Below are positions 1 to 9,700 of a stretch of DNA of 64,000 bases, in pieces. The position numbers and the translations under genes were made by a program. This stretch comes from Candidatus Rifleibacteriota bacterium (GTDB lineage Bacteria; Muiribacteriota; Ozemobacteria; Ozemobacterales; Ozemobacteraceae), in contig JADFYG010000014.1 in the NCBI GenBank assembly GCA_015233155.1, positions 33,139-97,138 of the forward strand, in the 5' to 3' direction. Under the pieces are notes generated by a model that worked only from the letters and a program-made list of their open reading frames with translations, had not been told where the DNA came from and searched no databases. Positions within the stretch are counted from its first letter, which is position 1; each line of letters starts with the position of its first letter.

Positions 1-314
1 TGTAATTATCTCCCGAAACCGGTTGAGATCCTTTACGGCTGATAACGGATTATAGGAGAAGGGTGTGACACTGGACATGTAATTAGCCTGACATACGTAT
101 TTGTTACCGCAAATTTGTGAATCATAATTTTTTTTAAAGACGCATTTATGATAAGCCTGGAAATTCTTCGAAGCAAGCACTAGAATTCAACAGGATAACA
201 GATATGATTACAAGAAGTACGCTTGCACTACGAGATTTACCTATGCTATTATATTTTTAAATAAAATCATGTGATTATGCTTATTTTCAACAACAAAATA
301 TTTCAGAGGTGAGC
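1..314. other. Intergenic region upstream of tex
   Basis: No convincing coding region is seen here. The stretch is AT-rich toward its right end and carries the probable tex promoter (listed separately). The left part could hold the 3' flank of a gene outside the window, but no reading frame with recognisable protein sequence enters from the left edge. Confidence 0.5.
223..252 (+). promoter_or_regulatory. Probable sigma-70 promoter of tex
   Basis: A -35-like TTGCAC (223-228) and a -10-like TATTAT (247-252) are separated by 18 bp in an AT-rich stretch, giving a start near 259 and a leader of about 55 nt before tex. Inferred from motif match only. Confidence 0.45.
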
Positions 315-2501
315 ATGCTTGTAAATCATGCCCGGCGCATCGCGAATGAGCTTGGCATTTCAATTGAACAGGTCGAGGCGACCGCAGCCCTGCTTGATGA
401 TGGAGGCACAGTTCCTTTCATTGCCCGTTATCGCAAGGAACGAACCGGCTCGCTTGATGAATTGGCAATACAGGGAATTCGCGATTGGAAAGCTCGATTG
501 ATCGAGTTTGATGCTCGTCGTGAATCTATTCGCGCATCACTGATCGAACGAAACCTTCTCTCTGATGAACTATCAGAGAAGATTTCCGCTGTCGATTCAA
601 TTGCCGCTCTCGAAGATATATATCTTCCATTTCGACCAAAGCGACGCACGCGAGCGATGATCGCCCGCGAAAAAGGCCTGGAACCTCTTGCTGATATAAT
701 TCTTCTTCAAGCGACGGATTGTGATCCGCGGCATGCAGCAGGAGCCTATATTTCCCCTGACAAAGGTGTCGAAAACATTGATGATGCGATAGCAGGCGCC
801 CGCGACATCATTGCTGAATCAATCTCAGAAAATGCTGACGTTCGAAATGAAATGCGTAGTATTTTCATGAATGAAAGTTTTTGGGTTTCAGCTGTCGCCA
901 AGGGGCGCGAAGAAGATGGAGCAAAATTTCGTGACTATTTCGCCTGGACGGAATCCGTCGCGAAATCTCCTGGACATCGCGTGCTTGCAATGCTTCGTGG
1001 TGAAAGCGAAGGTGTTTTGAAACTGACTGTTCGCCTTCCCGAAAATCGAGGACCGGAATTATTGCGTCGCCGTTTTATAAAGGGGCGCGGCCCGTCATCC
1101 GATGAGGTTGCAACCGCGATTGAAGACGGCTTCAAAAGATTGCTTGCCCCATCCATGGAGACCGAGATTCGCCATCAGATCAAGATCCGGGCGGATGAAG
1201 AGGCTGTTCGCGTCTTTGTTTCAAATCTACGGGAACTGCTGATGGCTGCACCACTTGGACGAAAAGCGGTACTTGCGATTGACCCCGGAATTCGTACCGG
1301 CTGCAAGATCGCATGCCTGGATGCACAGGGCAAACTTCTCGACCACACCGTGATATTTACATCCGGTTCGGAACGGCAGACAGCCGAAGCGGCAAAGACC
1401 CTGCTGGCACTTGCAGACCGATATTCGATCGAAGCAATCGCGGTTGGGAACGGTACGGCGGGACGCGAGACAGAGATGTTCGTTCGAAGTCTTCCCTGGC
1501 CACGGGCGATCCCTGTCGTCCCGGTAAATGAAAGCGGAGCGTCCATTTACTCAGCCTCCGAGGTTGCACGCGAGGAGTTTCCAAACGAAGATCTTACAGT
1601 ACGCGGCGCGGTTTCCATAGGCCGCCGCCTCATGGACCCACTTGCCGAACTGGTTAAAATCGATCCGAAGTCGATCGGAGTGGGACAGTATCAGCATGAT
1701 GTAGATCAGAAACTATTAAAGGCGGGACTCGACGATCTTGTGTCGAGTTGTGTAAATGCTGTCGGGGTAGAAGTGAATACGGCCAGCAAACAACTCCTCC
1801 AGTATGTTTCAGGGCTTGGTCCCCAGCAGGCAAAGAATATAATCGCATGGCGTGACGAGAATGGGCCATTCACCTCGCGTTCAGATCTGCGAAAGGTGCC
1901 GCGTCTTGGCCCCAAGGCATTCGAACAGGCCGCCGGATTTTTGCGCGTGGGCGTCGGCACCCACCCCCTGGATTCAAGCGCGGTTCACCCGGAAAGTTAT
2001 GCGATCGTCGAAAGCATGGCAAAGGACCTTGGTTGCGTCGTGCGCGATTTGTTGGCGGATGAGACGCTTCGAGCTCGTGTCAATCCAGAGCGATATATCA
2101 ATGATCGGGTTGGACTTCCCACGCTAAACGACATTCTCGATGAACTTGCCAGGCCAGGTCGCGACCCGCGTGCAGCATTCGAGATATTTTCTTTCGCTGA
2201 TGGGGTTCATGCTGTTTCCGATTTACACCCCGGACAAAAATTACCGGGAATAGTGACCAACGTGACACGTTTTGGGGCATTTGTCGATGTAGGCGTTCAC
2301 CAGGACGGCCTGGTACATGTAAGCGAGCTTGCCGACAGATTTGTTAAAGAGCCGTCCGAAGTTGTAAAAGTTGGGCAACACGTATCTGTAAGCGTAATCG
2401 ATATCGATGCACCTCGAAATCGTATATCATTATCCATGCGGTCGATGCCGGGTGCAGGGCGAGCAAGGAAAGCATTATCATCGGGTTGGAGGGAAGAATA
2501 G
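315..2501 (+). CDS. tex: Tex family RNA-binding transcriptional accessory protein
   Basis: Full-length Tex (about 728 aa, normal for the family), a cytoplasmic nucleic-acid-binding protein linked to transcription. The order is typical: N-terminal helical Tex domain (PFIARYRKERTG near residue 35), YqgF/RNase H-like fold in the middle (VLAIDPGIRTGCK), helix-hairpin-helix segment (VNTASKQLLQYVSGLG onward) and a C-terminal S1 RNA-binding domain (LPGIVTNVTRFGAFVDVGVHQDG). The frame is open from a GTG at 309, but the Shine-Dalgarno sequence AGAGGTGA overlaps that GTG and is correctly placed only for the ATG at 315, so I use 315. It is followed without a gap by the AT-hook gene. Confidence 0.96.
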   Translation: MLVNHARRIANELGISIEQVEATAALLDDGGTVPFIARYRKERTGSLDELAIQGIRDWKARLIEFDARRESIRASLIERNLLSDELSEKISAVDSIAALEDIYLPFRPKRRTRAMIAREKGLEPLADIILLQATDCDPRHAAGAYISPDKGVENIDDAIAGARDIIAESISENADVRNEMRSIFMNESFWVSAVAKGREEDGAKFRDYFAWTESVAKSPGHRVLAMLRGESEGVLKLTVRLPENRGPELLRRRFIKGRGPSSDEVATAIEDGFKRLLAPSMETEIRHQIKIRADEEAVRVFVSNLRELLMAAPLGRKAVLAIDPGIRTGCKIACLDAQGKLLDHTVIFTSGSERQTAEAAKTLLALADRYSIEAIAVGNGTAGRETEMFVRSLPWPRAIPVVPVNESGASIYSASEVAREEFPNEDLTVRGAVSIGRRLMDPLAELVKIDPKSIGVGQYQHDVDQKLLKAGLDDLVSSCVNAVGVEVNTASKQLLQYVSGLGPQQAKNIIAWRDENGPFTSRSDLRKVPRLGPKAFEQAAGFLRVGVGTHPLDSSAVHPESYAIVESMAKDLGCVVRDLLADETLRARVNPERYINDRVGLPTLNDILDELARPGRDPRAAFEIFSFADGVHAVSDLHPGQKLPGIVTNVTRFGAFVDVGVHQDGLVHVSELADRFVKEPSEVVKVGQHVSVSVIDIDAPRNRISLSMRSMPGAGRARKALSSGWREE

Positions 2502-3164
2502 ATGGCGATGACCAATAAAGAACGGAATAAAATTTGCAGGGATAAGGGCATTTGCGATCGCTGCCATGTCCGACCTGTGAAGCCAGGGTTAACGAAATGC
2601 CACCAGTGCGAAGGGTGGCTGATCAGATACAATCGCAAGTGGCATTTCGCAGTTCGAAAAAAGCGCAAACAGGAAGCTGCTCAAAAGATTGCAGCGGAGC
2701 GCGAGGCTGCCCAAAAAGCTGCCTCTGAAGCCGCTGCCCGCGGAGCACCGCCAGAAGTCGTCGCCGCGATGATGCCGTCTCCAAAGCGGGGACCAGGACG
2801 TCCGCAAAAAAAACGGATAACAGAGACTGTTTCCGCAACCGCTCCGAAAAAACGGGGGCGTCCGCGCAAGGTTCTTTCGACCCATGAAGCTCCATTGAAA
2901 GCAGAAAAAGCGAAATCCGCAGCTAAAAAAATTGTGGATGCGCCAAAGCGTCGCGGTCGCCCACCAAAGGCTTCTGTTGCAGCTGTTTCCAAACGTCGCG
3001 GCCGCCCACCCAAGGTTGCCGTGACTCCAGTTGCAGCAGCAGCTCCCAAACGTCGTGGTCGCCCACCCAAGAATCCAGTGATCATCAAGCAGAAAGCAAG
3101 CTCCAAGCCTGTGTCAGCTCCGGTTAAACGCGGTCCCGGGAGGCCCAGGAAGAATCTCAAATAA
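2502..3164 (+). CDS. Small basic protein with Cys-rich N-terminus and multiple AT-hooks
   Basis: A 220-residue, very basic protein. Residues about 12-40 contain a C-x6-C-x2-C-x10-C-x2-C arrangement (CRDKGICDRCHVRP, then CHQCEGW) that could bind zinc. A Lys/Ala-rich helical stretch follows, then six AT-hook-like motifs of the type KRRGRPPK or KRGPGRPRK spread from about residue 86 to the C-terminus. AT-hooks bind the minor groove of AT-rich DNA in eukaryotic HMGA proteins, and bacterial examples such as CarD-related proteins are few. The start ATG is immediately after the tex stop codon, so the two are probably co-translated. The role is inferred to be DNA binding or nucleoid organisation; the exact family is not recognised. 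Confidence 0.85.
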   Translation: MAMTNKERNKICRDKGICDRCHVRPVKPGLTKCHQCEGWLIRYNRKWHFAVRKKRKQEAAQKIAAEREAAQKAASEAAARGAPPEVVAAMMPSPKRGPGRPQKKRITETVSATAPKKRGRPRKVLSTHEAPLKAEKAKSAAKKIVDAPKRRGRPPKASVAAVSKRRGRPPKVAVTPVAAAAPKRRGRPPKNPVIIKQKASSKPVSAPVKRGPGRPRKNLK

Positions 3165-3198
3165 TAAGTTTCCCGGTAAATTCCTGGAATAAACTGTA

Positions 3199-3227
3199 GG
3201 GGCACGATGCGTCGTGCCCCTTATTTT
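3199..3227 (+). terminator. Hairpin terminator after the AT-hook gene
   Basis: A perfect 9-bp stem, GGGGCACGA (3199-3207) with TCGTGCCCC (3212-3220) and a TGCG loop, is followed by TTATTTT. It lies between the converging AT-hook gene and the hybrid kinase, so it may serve both strands. The outline TAGGGG..CCCCT resembles the palindromic repeat at 28489-28513. Confidence 0.65.
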
Positions 3228-6200
3228 CGCTCTTTTTTTAGACTCCGGCCTGTGAGATTGAGCGAACCATCCGCTTCAGCTTGCCAAAGTGCATCAAAAT
3301 TCTGTTCAATGCGACTTTTTAATTCTACGGCCCGTTTATAATCCTCTGACAAAGCACATTCTTCAATATTGCGGCAGAGGTTGAACAAATCGAGCGCATT
3401 GATGTTGCCGCAAGCCCCCTTCAGACCATATGCAGCCATTTTCAGTTCTTTCGCATTTCGTTTTTCGATAGCATTTCTGATATCGTTAAGATAGTGCGGA
3501 ACTGCTTCCAGAAATAAATTCCATATCTCTCGCGTTCCTTCCTCATCGAGCGCGGAAAACAGTTCGTCAATCTTTGTCTGTACATTCGCGAGTTCATCTG
3601 AACCTGGTTTCCCGGGAGTTTGCGAAGAAGGCATCGAAACATGTGGTAAAAAGCCTTCAACTCTCTTTTTTAACACATGTGCGAGCATAATTGGGTCGGC
3701 GGGCTTCGACAGAAAGTCATCCATTCCTGATTCCATACACTGGCGACGAATTTCTTCCTCGGTATGTTCGGTAAGCGCTATGATAGGAATTCGGTTATCT
3801 GCCGTCTCTTTTCTTCGAATGTTACGAGTTGTTTCAAAACCATCCATGACAGGCATTTGGCAATCCATTATGATGACATCATATGTGCAGCGATCAAGAA
3901 CAGCCAGGGCTTCATGACCATTCGACGCAACATCCACTCTCAAGCCGAGACGTTCCAGCACTTTTACTGTGGCTTTTCTGTTTAGGATCTCGTCTTCGAC
4001 CACAAGAACCCTGAGACGCTGTTTAGAAACCTTTTCAGCGATGCTGTGACGAGTCACCAGTTCGTCAGACCGGGTCGGGCGCAGAATTTCCAGGAGGCAA
4101 TCACGCAGAAGACTCTGCTTGAATGGTTTCGTCAGATAAGCTGAAAAACCTGCCGAACGCGCCTGTGATGCTTCTCCTCGCTGACTGTGAGAACTGGCTA
4201 GAATGAGCGGTAGACCGGACCAGACGGGCGACTGCTTGATCGAATGGGCGAGCTCCATACCGCTCATTCCCTGAGTATGGAAGTCGATCAATGCCATGTC
4301 GAATCGACGTCCTGAGGCGGCTGCTTCATGCAATATCTGGAGAACTGCCGCCCCATCCTCAGCCATCTCCACTTTGAGCCCCAGGGTCTCCAGCTGTCTT
4401 GAAAGGATTAGTCGACCAGTTGGGTTTCCTTCTACGGCGATAATGCTTTTTCCGAGAAGTTTATTGTCGGTGGGGGCAATCTTATCATTTTCCATAGCCA
4501 TCCGAAGGGGCAATTCGAGGCTGAACCAGAAAAATGAGCCTGAATGTTCCCGGCTCTCCATGCCCATTTCTCCGCCCATAACTGCAATCAGTCTCTTGCA
4601 TATTGAAAGTCCAAGCCCGCTTCCACCAAATTTGCGCGACGAAGAGGAGTCCGCCTGAATGAACGGCTCGAATATCCGCGCCTGATCACTCAATGGTATA
4701 CCGATTCCGGTGTCGCTGACTTCGAAGCGGATAACTGCCGTCGCCTCGGTTGTTCTTACCAGTCGCAATCCGACCAAAACCTCGCCCTTCTGCGTAAACT
4801 TCACTGCATTCGTCAACAAATGCAACATGACTTGCCGAATACGGGCAGGGTCTCCGGAAACTCGCTCCGGCAGGCCAGCCTGAGCCAGAAGACCGATTTC
4901 AAGTCCTTTGTCTGAAGCATCCCAGGCAACCAGTTCGATTGCTTCCTCGATGGTCGTTCTGGGATTGAAATCTATCGAAACGAGTGAAAGTGAGTTTGAT
5001 TCCAGCTGAGAAAAGTCCAAAACGTCGTTGAAAGCGTGAAGAAGCATGTCCCCGGAAGTATGGATTGTTTTCAAATAGTCTCGTTGCTCCGGACTCAGTT
5101 TTGTATCCAGAAGCAAGCTTGTCATTCCCATGACGGCGTTGAGCGGAGTCCGCAGTTCATGGCTCATATTAGCCAGAAACACGGATTTCGCTTTGTTTGC
5201 CTTCAATGCTTCATCGCGGGCAAAACGCAACTCTTCGGCCTGCTGAACAAGATCACGTTCAGCGTTTCTGTGTGCCGTAACGTCATGAACGATTGCCAGG
5301 ACACACTCCTTATTGTCAAACACTATACGGATACCGGTTTCTTCAATTTCGACAACAATTCCATCACTCTTGCGAAATCGACGCCCTGTTTGTCTGGCCG
5401 TCCCATGGTTATGCACAAGCTCAACAAAATCATGGATCAGCGCTTCATTGGTAGACATTTCGAACAATTCAAAGTAGTGCATGGAAAGCAATCGCTCCCG
5501 GGTGAAACCCAGCCATTTCACCATGTACTGATTGACCATAAATATCTGCTTTGTGTCAGCGTTGAATATGAATACTGCCTCGGGAACATTTTCTAAAAAA
5601 GTGCTGAATCTGACTTCGGAGTCCTGAAGTCTGTGAGAAAATTCATCAGAGCGGACTCGCTCATGGTCTATCTTATCCAGCATACTGTTCAATGCGGATG
5701 AAACTTCAGATATTTCGCTGGTCCCGCGAAGATGTATTCTTCGCGCAGTATTGCCGGTCGCACCGATATCGTGAATTGCATTCATGACAAGGCTGATCTT
5801 TGATAGAACGTGCCGGTCCAAAAACCATAACATAAACAGACAAAGCCAGATGCCACTCGCAAGGACAAGCCTAAAAAAGGCTGCAAAGGCTTGCGTTTCT
5901 CTATCATGGATAACGGTATTTCCGGCCGCCTTCAGAAGAAATATCGGGGTCCCAAAAATATCCTTTACGACTCGGTAGACAAAAGTCGACTCACCTTCGC
6001 TCTGAACAATTTCGACGCTCGATGATGACGCCAGACAGTCCATGGCATACTTGTCCGACAGAGTTTTCGCGGAGGTGTCAAACCTGACAATGGAAAATGG
6101 GAAATGAGCTATCTCACAAATTTTCCGGATTTCTGAGTCGTCGAAAAATCGTCCCGTTAGGAGGCTTCCCCGGGAAGTTTCGGCATTTTTGCCTGTAAGT

Positions 6201-6706
6201 ACAGGATGTGCTCCGATCATCATCAGGCCTTCCGAAAGCCTCATAAAACCTGAACATCCATCTTTTGCACTGGCGGCATCAAGTAACCGCGAAGGAGACC
6301 CCAATAAACTGTTTAAAGATGCGGGAAGTGCCGTGGATGCACCATTTTTCAGGTCCATGGCGACTCCATGAACGAGATTTCCCTGGACGTCGATATATGC
6401 AATAAGATTGAGACGTTTGAGTATAAATTCGGAAGAAGTAAAGTTTGTTTCAATGAATTTATGAGATTGTGTAGCCATAAAATCAGAACTATCGCCAAAC
6501 GAAGATAGGCTAACGTTATCACGATTTATTTTGTCTATGTTTTCTTCTATTATCGAGACCACCTGTACAAGATTGTGTTGCATATCACTTTCATACAGAT
6601 TGTGGAAAGAATCGGAAAACAGTCTGTAAGAAGCGATACATAACAAGCTCACGAAAAAAATGATCGTTGCGCAGACAATTATGACGGTCTGTCTGATAAG
6701 AGTCAT
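3221..6706 (-). CDS. Hybrid sensor histidine kinase with CHASE4-like, HAMP, PAS, two REC and a defective HPt domain
   Basis: A 1161-residue inner-membrane kinase. In order: TM helix (about 7-29), periplasmic CHASE4-like sensor (about 40-260), TM helix (about 275-296), HAMP (300-350), PAS (362-480), HisKA with phospho-acceptor His516 in SHELRTPLN, HATPase (about 615-735; DTGIGI, GGSGLGL), REC1 (about 753-875), REC2 (about 898-1015) and HPt (about 1045-1140). REC2 keeps the acidic pair E904/D905, Asp948 and Lys1001. REC1 keeps Asp808 and Lys860 but has Glu-Gly where the acidic pair belongs. The HPt motif reads AAYGLKGACG, with Tyr1093 (codon TAT, 3428-3430) in the position of the phosphorylated His. 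Its ATG overlaps the stop of the upstream kinase (ATGA), so both are translated together. The output partner is unknown. Confidence 0.93.
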   Translation of the reverse strand: MTLIRQTVIIVCATIIFFVSLLCIASYRLFSDSFHNLYESDMQHNLVQVVSIIEENIDKINRDNVSLSSFGDSSDFMATQSHKFIETNFTSSEFILKRLNLIAYIDVQGNLVHGVAMDLKNGASTALPASLNSLLGSPSRLLDAASAKDGCSGFMRLSEGLMMIGAHPVLTGKNAETSRGSLLTGRFFDDSEIRKICEIAHFPFSIVRFDTSAKTLSDKYAMDCLASSSSVEIVQSEGESTFVYRVVKDIFGTPIFLLKAAGNTVIHDRETQAFAAFFRLVLASGIWLCLFMLWFLDRHVLSKISLVMNAIHDIGATGNTARRIHLRGTSEISEVSSALNSMLDKIDHERVRSDEFSHRLQDSEVRFSTFLENVPEAVFIFNADTKQIFMVNQYMVKWLGFTRERLLSMHYFELFEMSTNEALIHDFVELVHNHGTARQTGRRFRKSDGIVVEIEETGIRIVFDNKECVLAIVHDVTAHRNAERDLVQQAEELRFARDEALKANKAKSVFLANMSHELRTPLNAVMGMTSLLLDTKLSPEQRDYLKTIHTSGDMLLHAFNDVLDFSQLESNSLSLVSIDFNPRTTIEEAIELVAWDASDKGLEIGLLAQAGLPERVSGDPARIRQVMLHLLTNAVKFTQKGEVLVGLRLVRTTEATAVIRFEVSDTGIGIPLSDQARIFEPFIQADSSSSRKFGGSGLGLSICKRLIAVMGGEMGMESREHSGSFFWFSLELPLRMAMENDKIAPTDNKLLGKSIIAVEGNPTGRLILSRQLETLGLKVEMAEDGAAVLQILHEAAASGRRFDMALIDFHTQGMSGMELAHSIKQSPVWSGLPLILASSHSQRGEASQARSAGFSAYLTKPFKQSLLRDCLLEILRPTRSDELVTRHSIAEKVSKQRLRVLVVEDEILNRKATVKVLERLGLRVDVASNGHEALAVLDRCTYDVIIMDCQMPVMDGFETTRNIRRKETADNRIPIIALTEHTEEEIRRQCMESGMDDFLSKPADPIMLAHVLKKRVEGFLPHVSMPSSQTPGKPGSDELANVQTKIDELFSALDEEGTREIWNLFLEAVPHYLNDIRNAIEKRNAKELKMAAYGLKGACGNINALDLFNLCRNIEECALSEDYKRAVELKSRIEQNFDALWQAEADGSLNLTGRSLKKERK

Positions 6707-9700
6707 TTACTGAGCTTTCCGGGATTCAGTCGACCGTCAGCATTAGCTTTGACAAGACACTCGAAGGTTTTTCGAAGTAAGTCGAGTGTTTCTGAAGCCT
6801 GGGTGAGAGTATTGTTCTTGCCCATCTCCTCGAGGGATTTGCAGAGGCCCTGAATGGCGCTCGCACCTATATTGCCACAAGCTCCCTTGAATCCGTGAGC
6901 TTCCTTCCTAAGACATGTAGCGTCAGCCTTGGCAATTGCATTCGCCATTCTCTCGATATAAACAGGGCCGGATTCCAGATATAACCCCCAAATTTCTACG
7001 GCAGATTCGTAATCGAGACTTTTTACCAATTGGGTTAACTTTTCCCCGACAAGCCTGACGTCGTCTGTTTCGTCATCACTACCTTCCGGGAGTGTTGGTG
7101 AAACTGGTTCCGCGGATACTTGCGAAACAGGAGATACGGGCGAAACAGATGGAGACGGTATTTCATGTGCCTGAACCGGAGACTGCTTTTGTTCCCCACC
7201 TTTTAGCCACTTTTCGAGCATATTGGCAAGAGTTTCTGGCTGAGCTGGCTTCGTCATAAAATCGTCCATTCCTGCATCAAGGCATCGTTGTCTTTCCCCT
7301 TCAATAGCGTGGGCGGTCAACGCGATGATCGGGATTCGCTTCCCCTTCATTGCGGCTTCCCTTTCACGAACCTTTCTGGAAGCGTCATAACCATCAAGCT
7401 CGGGCATCTGACAATCGGTAAGAATGGCGTCATATGACTGACGTTCGAGGGCGGCAAGAACTTCGAGGCCATTAGCTGCAACATCTGTGCGATAGCCAAG
7501 TTTTTCAAGCGTCAGGACCGCAACTTTCTGATTCATTATATTGTCTTCAGCAACCAGAATGCGATATTTCGAACGAGCATCCTTTTCCCGGATAGTATGA
7601 CGGGTAATGAGTTTTTTCTCATCACGGGGAACCTGGTCAAGAACTTCCAGAATGCATTCACGCAGCAGCGTCTGTTTTATTGGTCTGGTTATATAAGCCG
7701 CAAAACCCGCTTCGCGTGCTCCGGCAGCTTCTCCCTGGAGAGTGAGGGACGTAAGCAAAACCAGAGGAAGATTTGCTCCGGCCGAGGCCTGTTTCAATGT
7801 TTTCCCGAGTTCAAGCCAATCGGCACCCGGAAGCTGATGATCCTGAATGATCAGAGAGAACGGACGGCCCTGAGATGCTGTTTGTTCCATCAGATGGATT
7901 GCCTGAAGAACGTCTGCTGCCATTTCAGAGACCATTCCAAGATTGTCCAGTTCTCTGGCCAGCACTTCCTGGGCAGCCGGGTGATCAGTTATTACGAGAA
8001 CACGTTTTCCGAAAAGAGATCTCGGAGGGCGAACCTGAGGTATTGTATCGGGACGTACTGCAAAACGAACAGTGAACCAAAAACAGGAACCTTGCCCGAG
8101 ACTGCTTTCAACACCTATTTCCCCCTGCATCATCTCAGCGAGACGCTTGCAGATGGAAAGTCCCAGGCCCGTTCCACCATACTTGCGCGTTGTCGATGTG
8201 TCGGCTTGTGTGAATGGTGTGAATAGCCTGGATTGCTGCTCTTGTGATAACCCAATGCCCGTGTCCTTTACCTCAAACCGGACCAAAGCGGTTCCGTCTC
8301 GTTCTCCCTGAGGTCTTACAATTACGATTATCTCGCCTTGCGAAGTGAATTTCAATGCATTGCTCAAAAGATTAAGCAGAATCTGCCGCAATCTCCCGGG
8401 ATCGCCACGAACGCTGGACGGAAGACCGGGTTGTACCAATAACGCCAATTCCACATTCTTTGACGACGCCTTTGAGGCTATCATATCGACGGTTTCTTCA
8501 AGCGTGGTCCTGAGATCGAAATCGATATGTTCCAGTTCGAGTCTGCCAGCCTCTATTTTCGAGAAGTCCAGAATATCATTCACAACCTGCAGCAGAGTTT
8601 CGCCTGCGATCATTATGGAATCAAGAAACTCCTGCTGATGCCTTGTAAGGGGGGTATCACCCAATAGACCTGACATGCCTATGACTGCGTTCAGAGGAGT
8701 GCGGATTTCATGACTCATGCTTGCCAGAAATTCCGATTTGGCACGAGTGGCCGCAAGAGCCTGATCTCTCGCCAAAGCAAGTTCCATTGCCTGCAGTGCA
8801 AGAGCATCTTCAGCGTGTTTTCGATTCTCTTCGACACTGATGGCAAGAGAGACTATGTTCAGGAAATTAAGTTCTTCCGGGGAAGGCTCCATATCTTTCT
8901 TGAACAGGATGCACAGAGAACCGACATAATCCTGTCGGCATTTCACTGCCCGCCCCAGATAGGTTTCGAACTGGAGCCCTCCGATGTTCGGATCGGTTTG
9001 AACATATCGGCTGATTTGAAGATTACGTATTACCAATGGGACTTCTTCGCCCCGTCGGATAACGTCATAGCAAATATGTCCCTCCGGGCGATCGAGCATC
9101 TTGAAGTCAGGTGGGGTGTTCCATCTATGCATTGCAGTAAGAAGTTGTCCCTGCAAGCGGTTGTACAGACTACATGTGCCGCCAAGAACCTGACCACAGA
9201 GCTCGACGAGTCGCTGGATGTTCTCATCAGGGTTTGTCGTGAAGTTCAGAAAGGTTTCATTAAGACGATCCAGCCGCTCTTTTGCAAATTTCTGTTCAGT
9301 TATATCCTGGAAAACAGTCAGAAAATACTGTGGGCGTCCATCGGGAAATCTCACACAGTGAGAGTCAAGACGAACGTAAATAATTTTTTTGTCTTTGCGG
9401 ATATAGCGCTTTTCGAGCGTATAACTGTTGATTTTTCCTTCCAGGGCGTCCTGGAAGAAATCGAGATTTTTTTTAACATCCTCCGGGTGCGTGAATTCAC
9501 TCCATGTTGCTTTTAGAATCTCATCCCGCGAATATCCGAGAATATCGCAAAGACGGGTATTAACTTCGAGCCAGTTTTGATCAGGAGTTGAAATCGCCAT
9601 CCCGGTCAGTCCAAGGTCGAAATACCCGCGAAATCGCATTTCACTTGCGCGAATAGCTTCTTCTGCATGTTTTTGCTCAGTGATATCCTTCAAAAACATC

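Noticed and set aside
5036..5596. 186-codon open frame antisense to the second kinase
   Set aside because: It covers the HisKA/PAS region of a clear kinase and has no recognisable protein features.
8710..9516. 268-codon open frame antisense to the large hybrid kinase
   Set aside because: It lies fully inside the GAF/PAS coding region of the kinase and its translation shows no domain pattern; the kinase frame is unambiguous.
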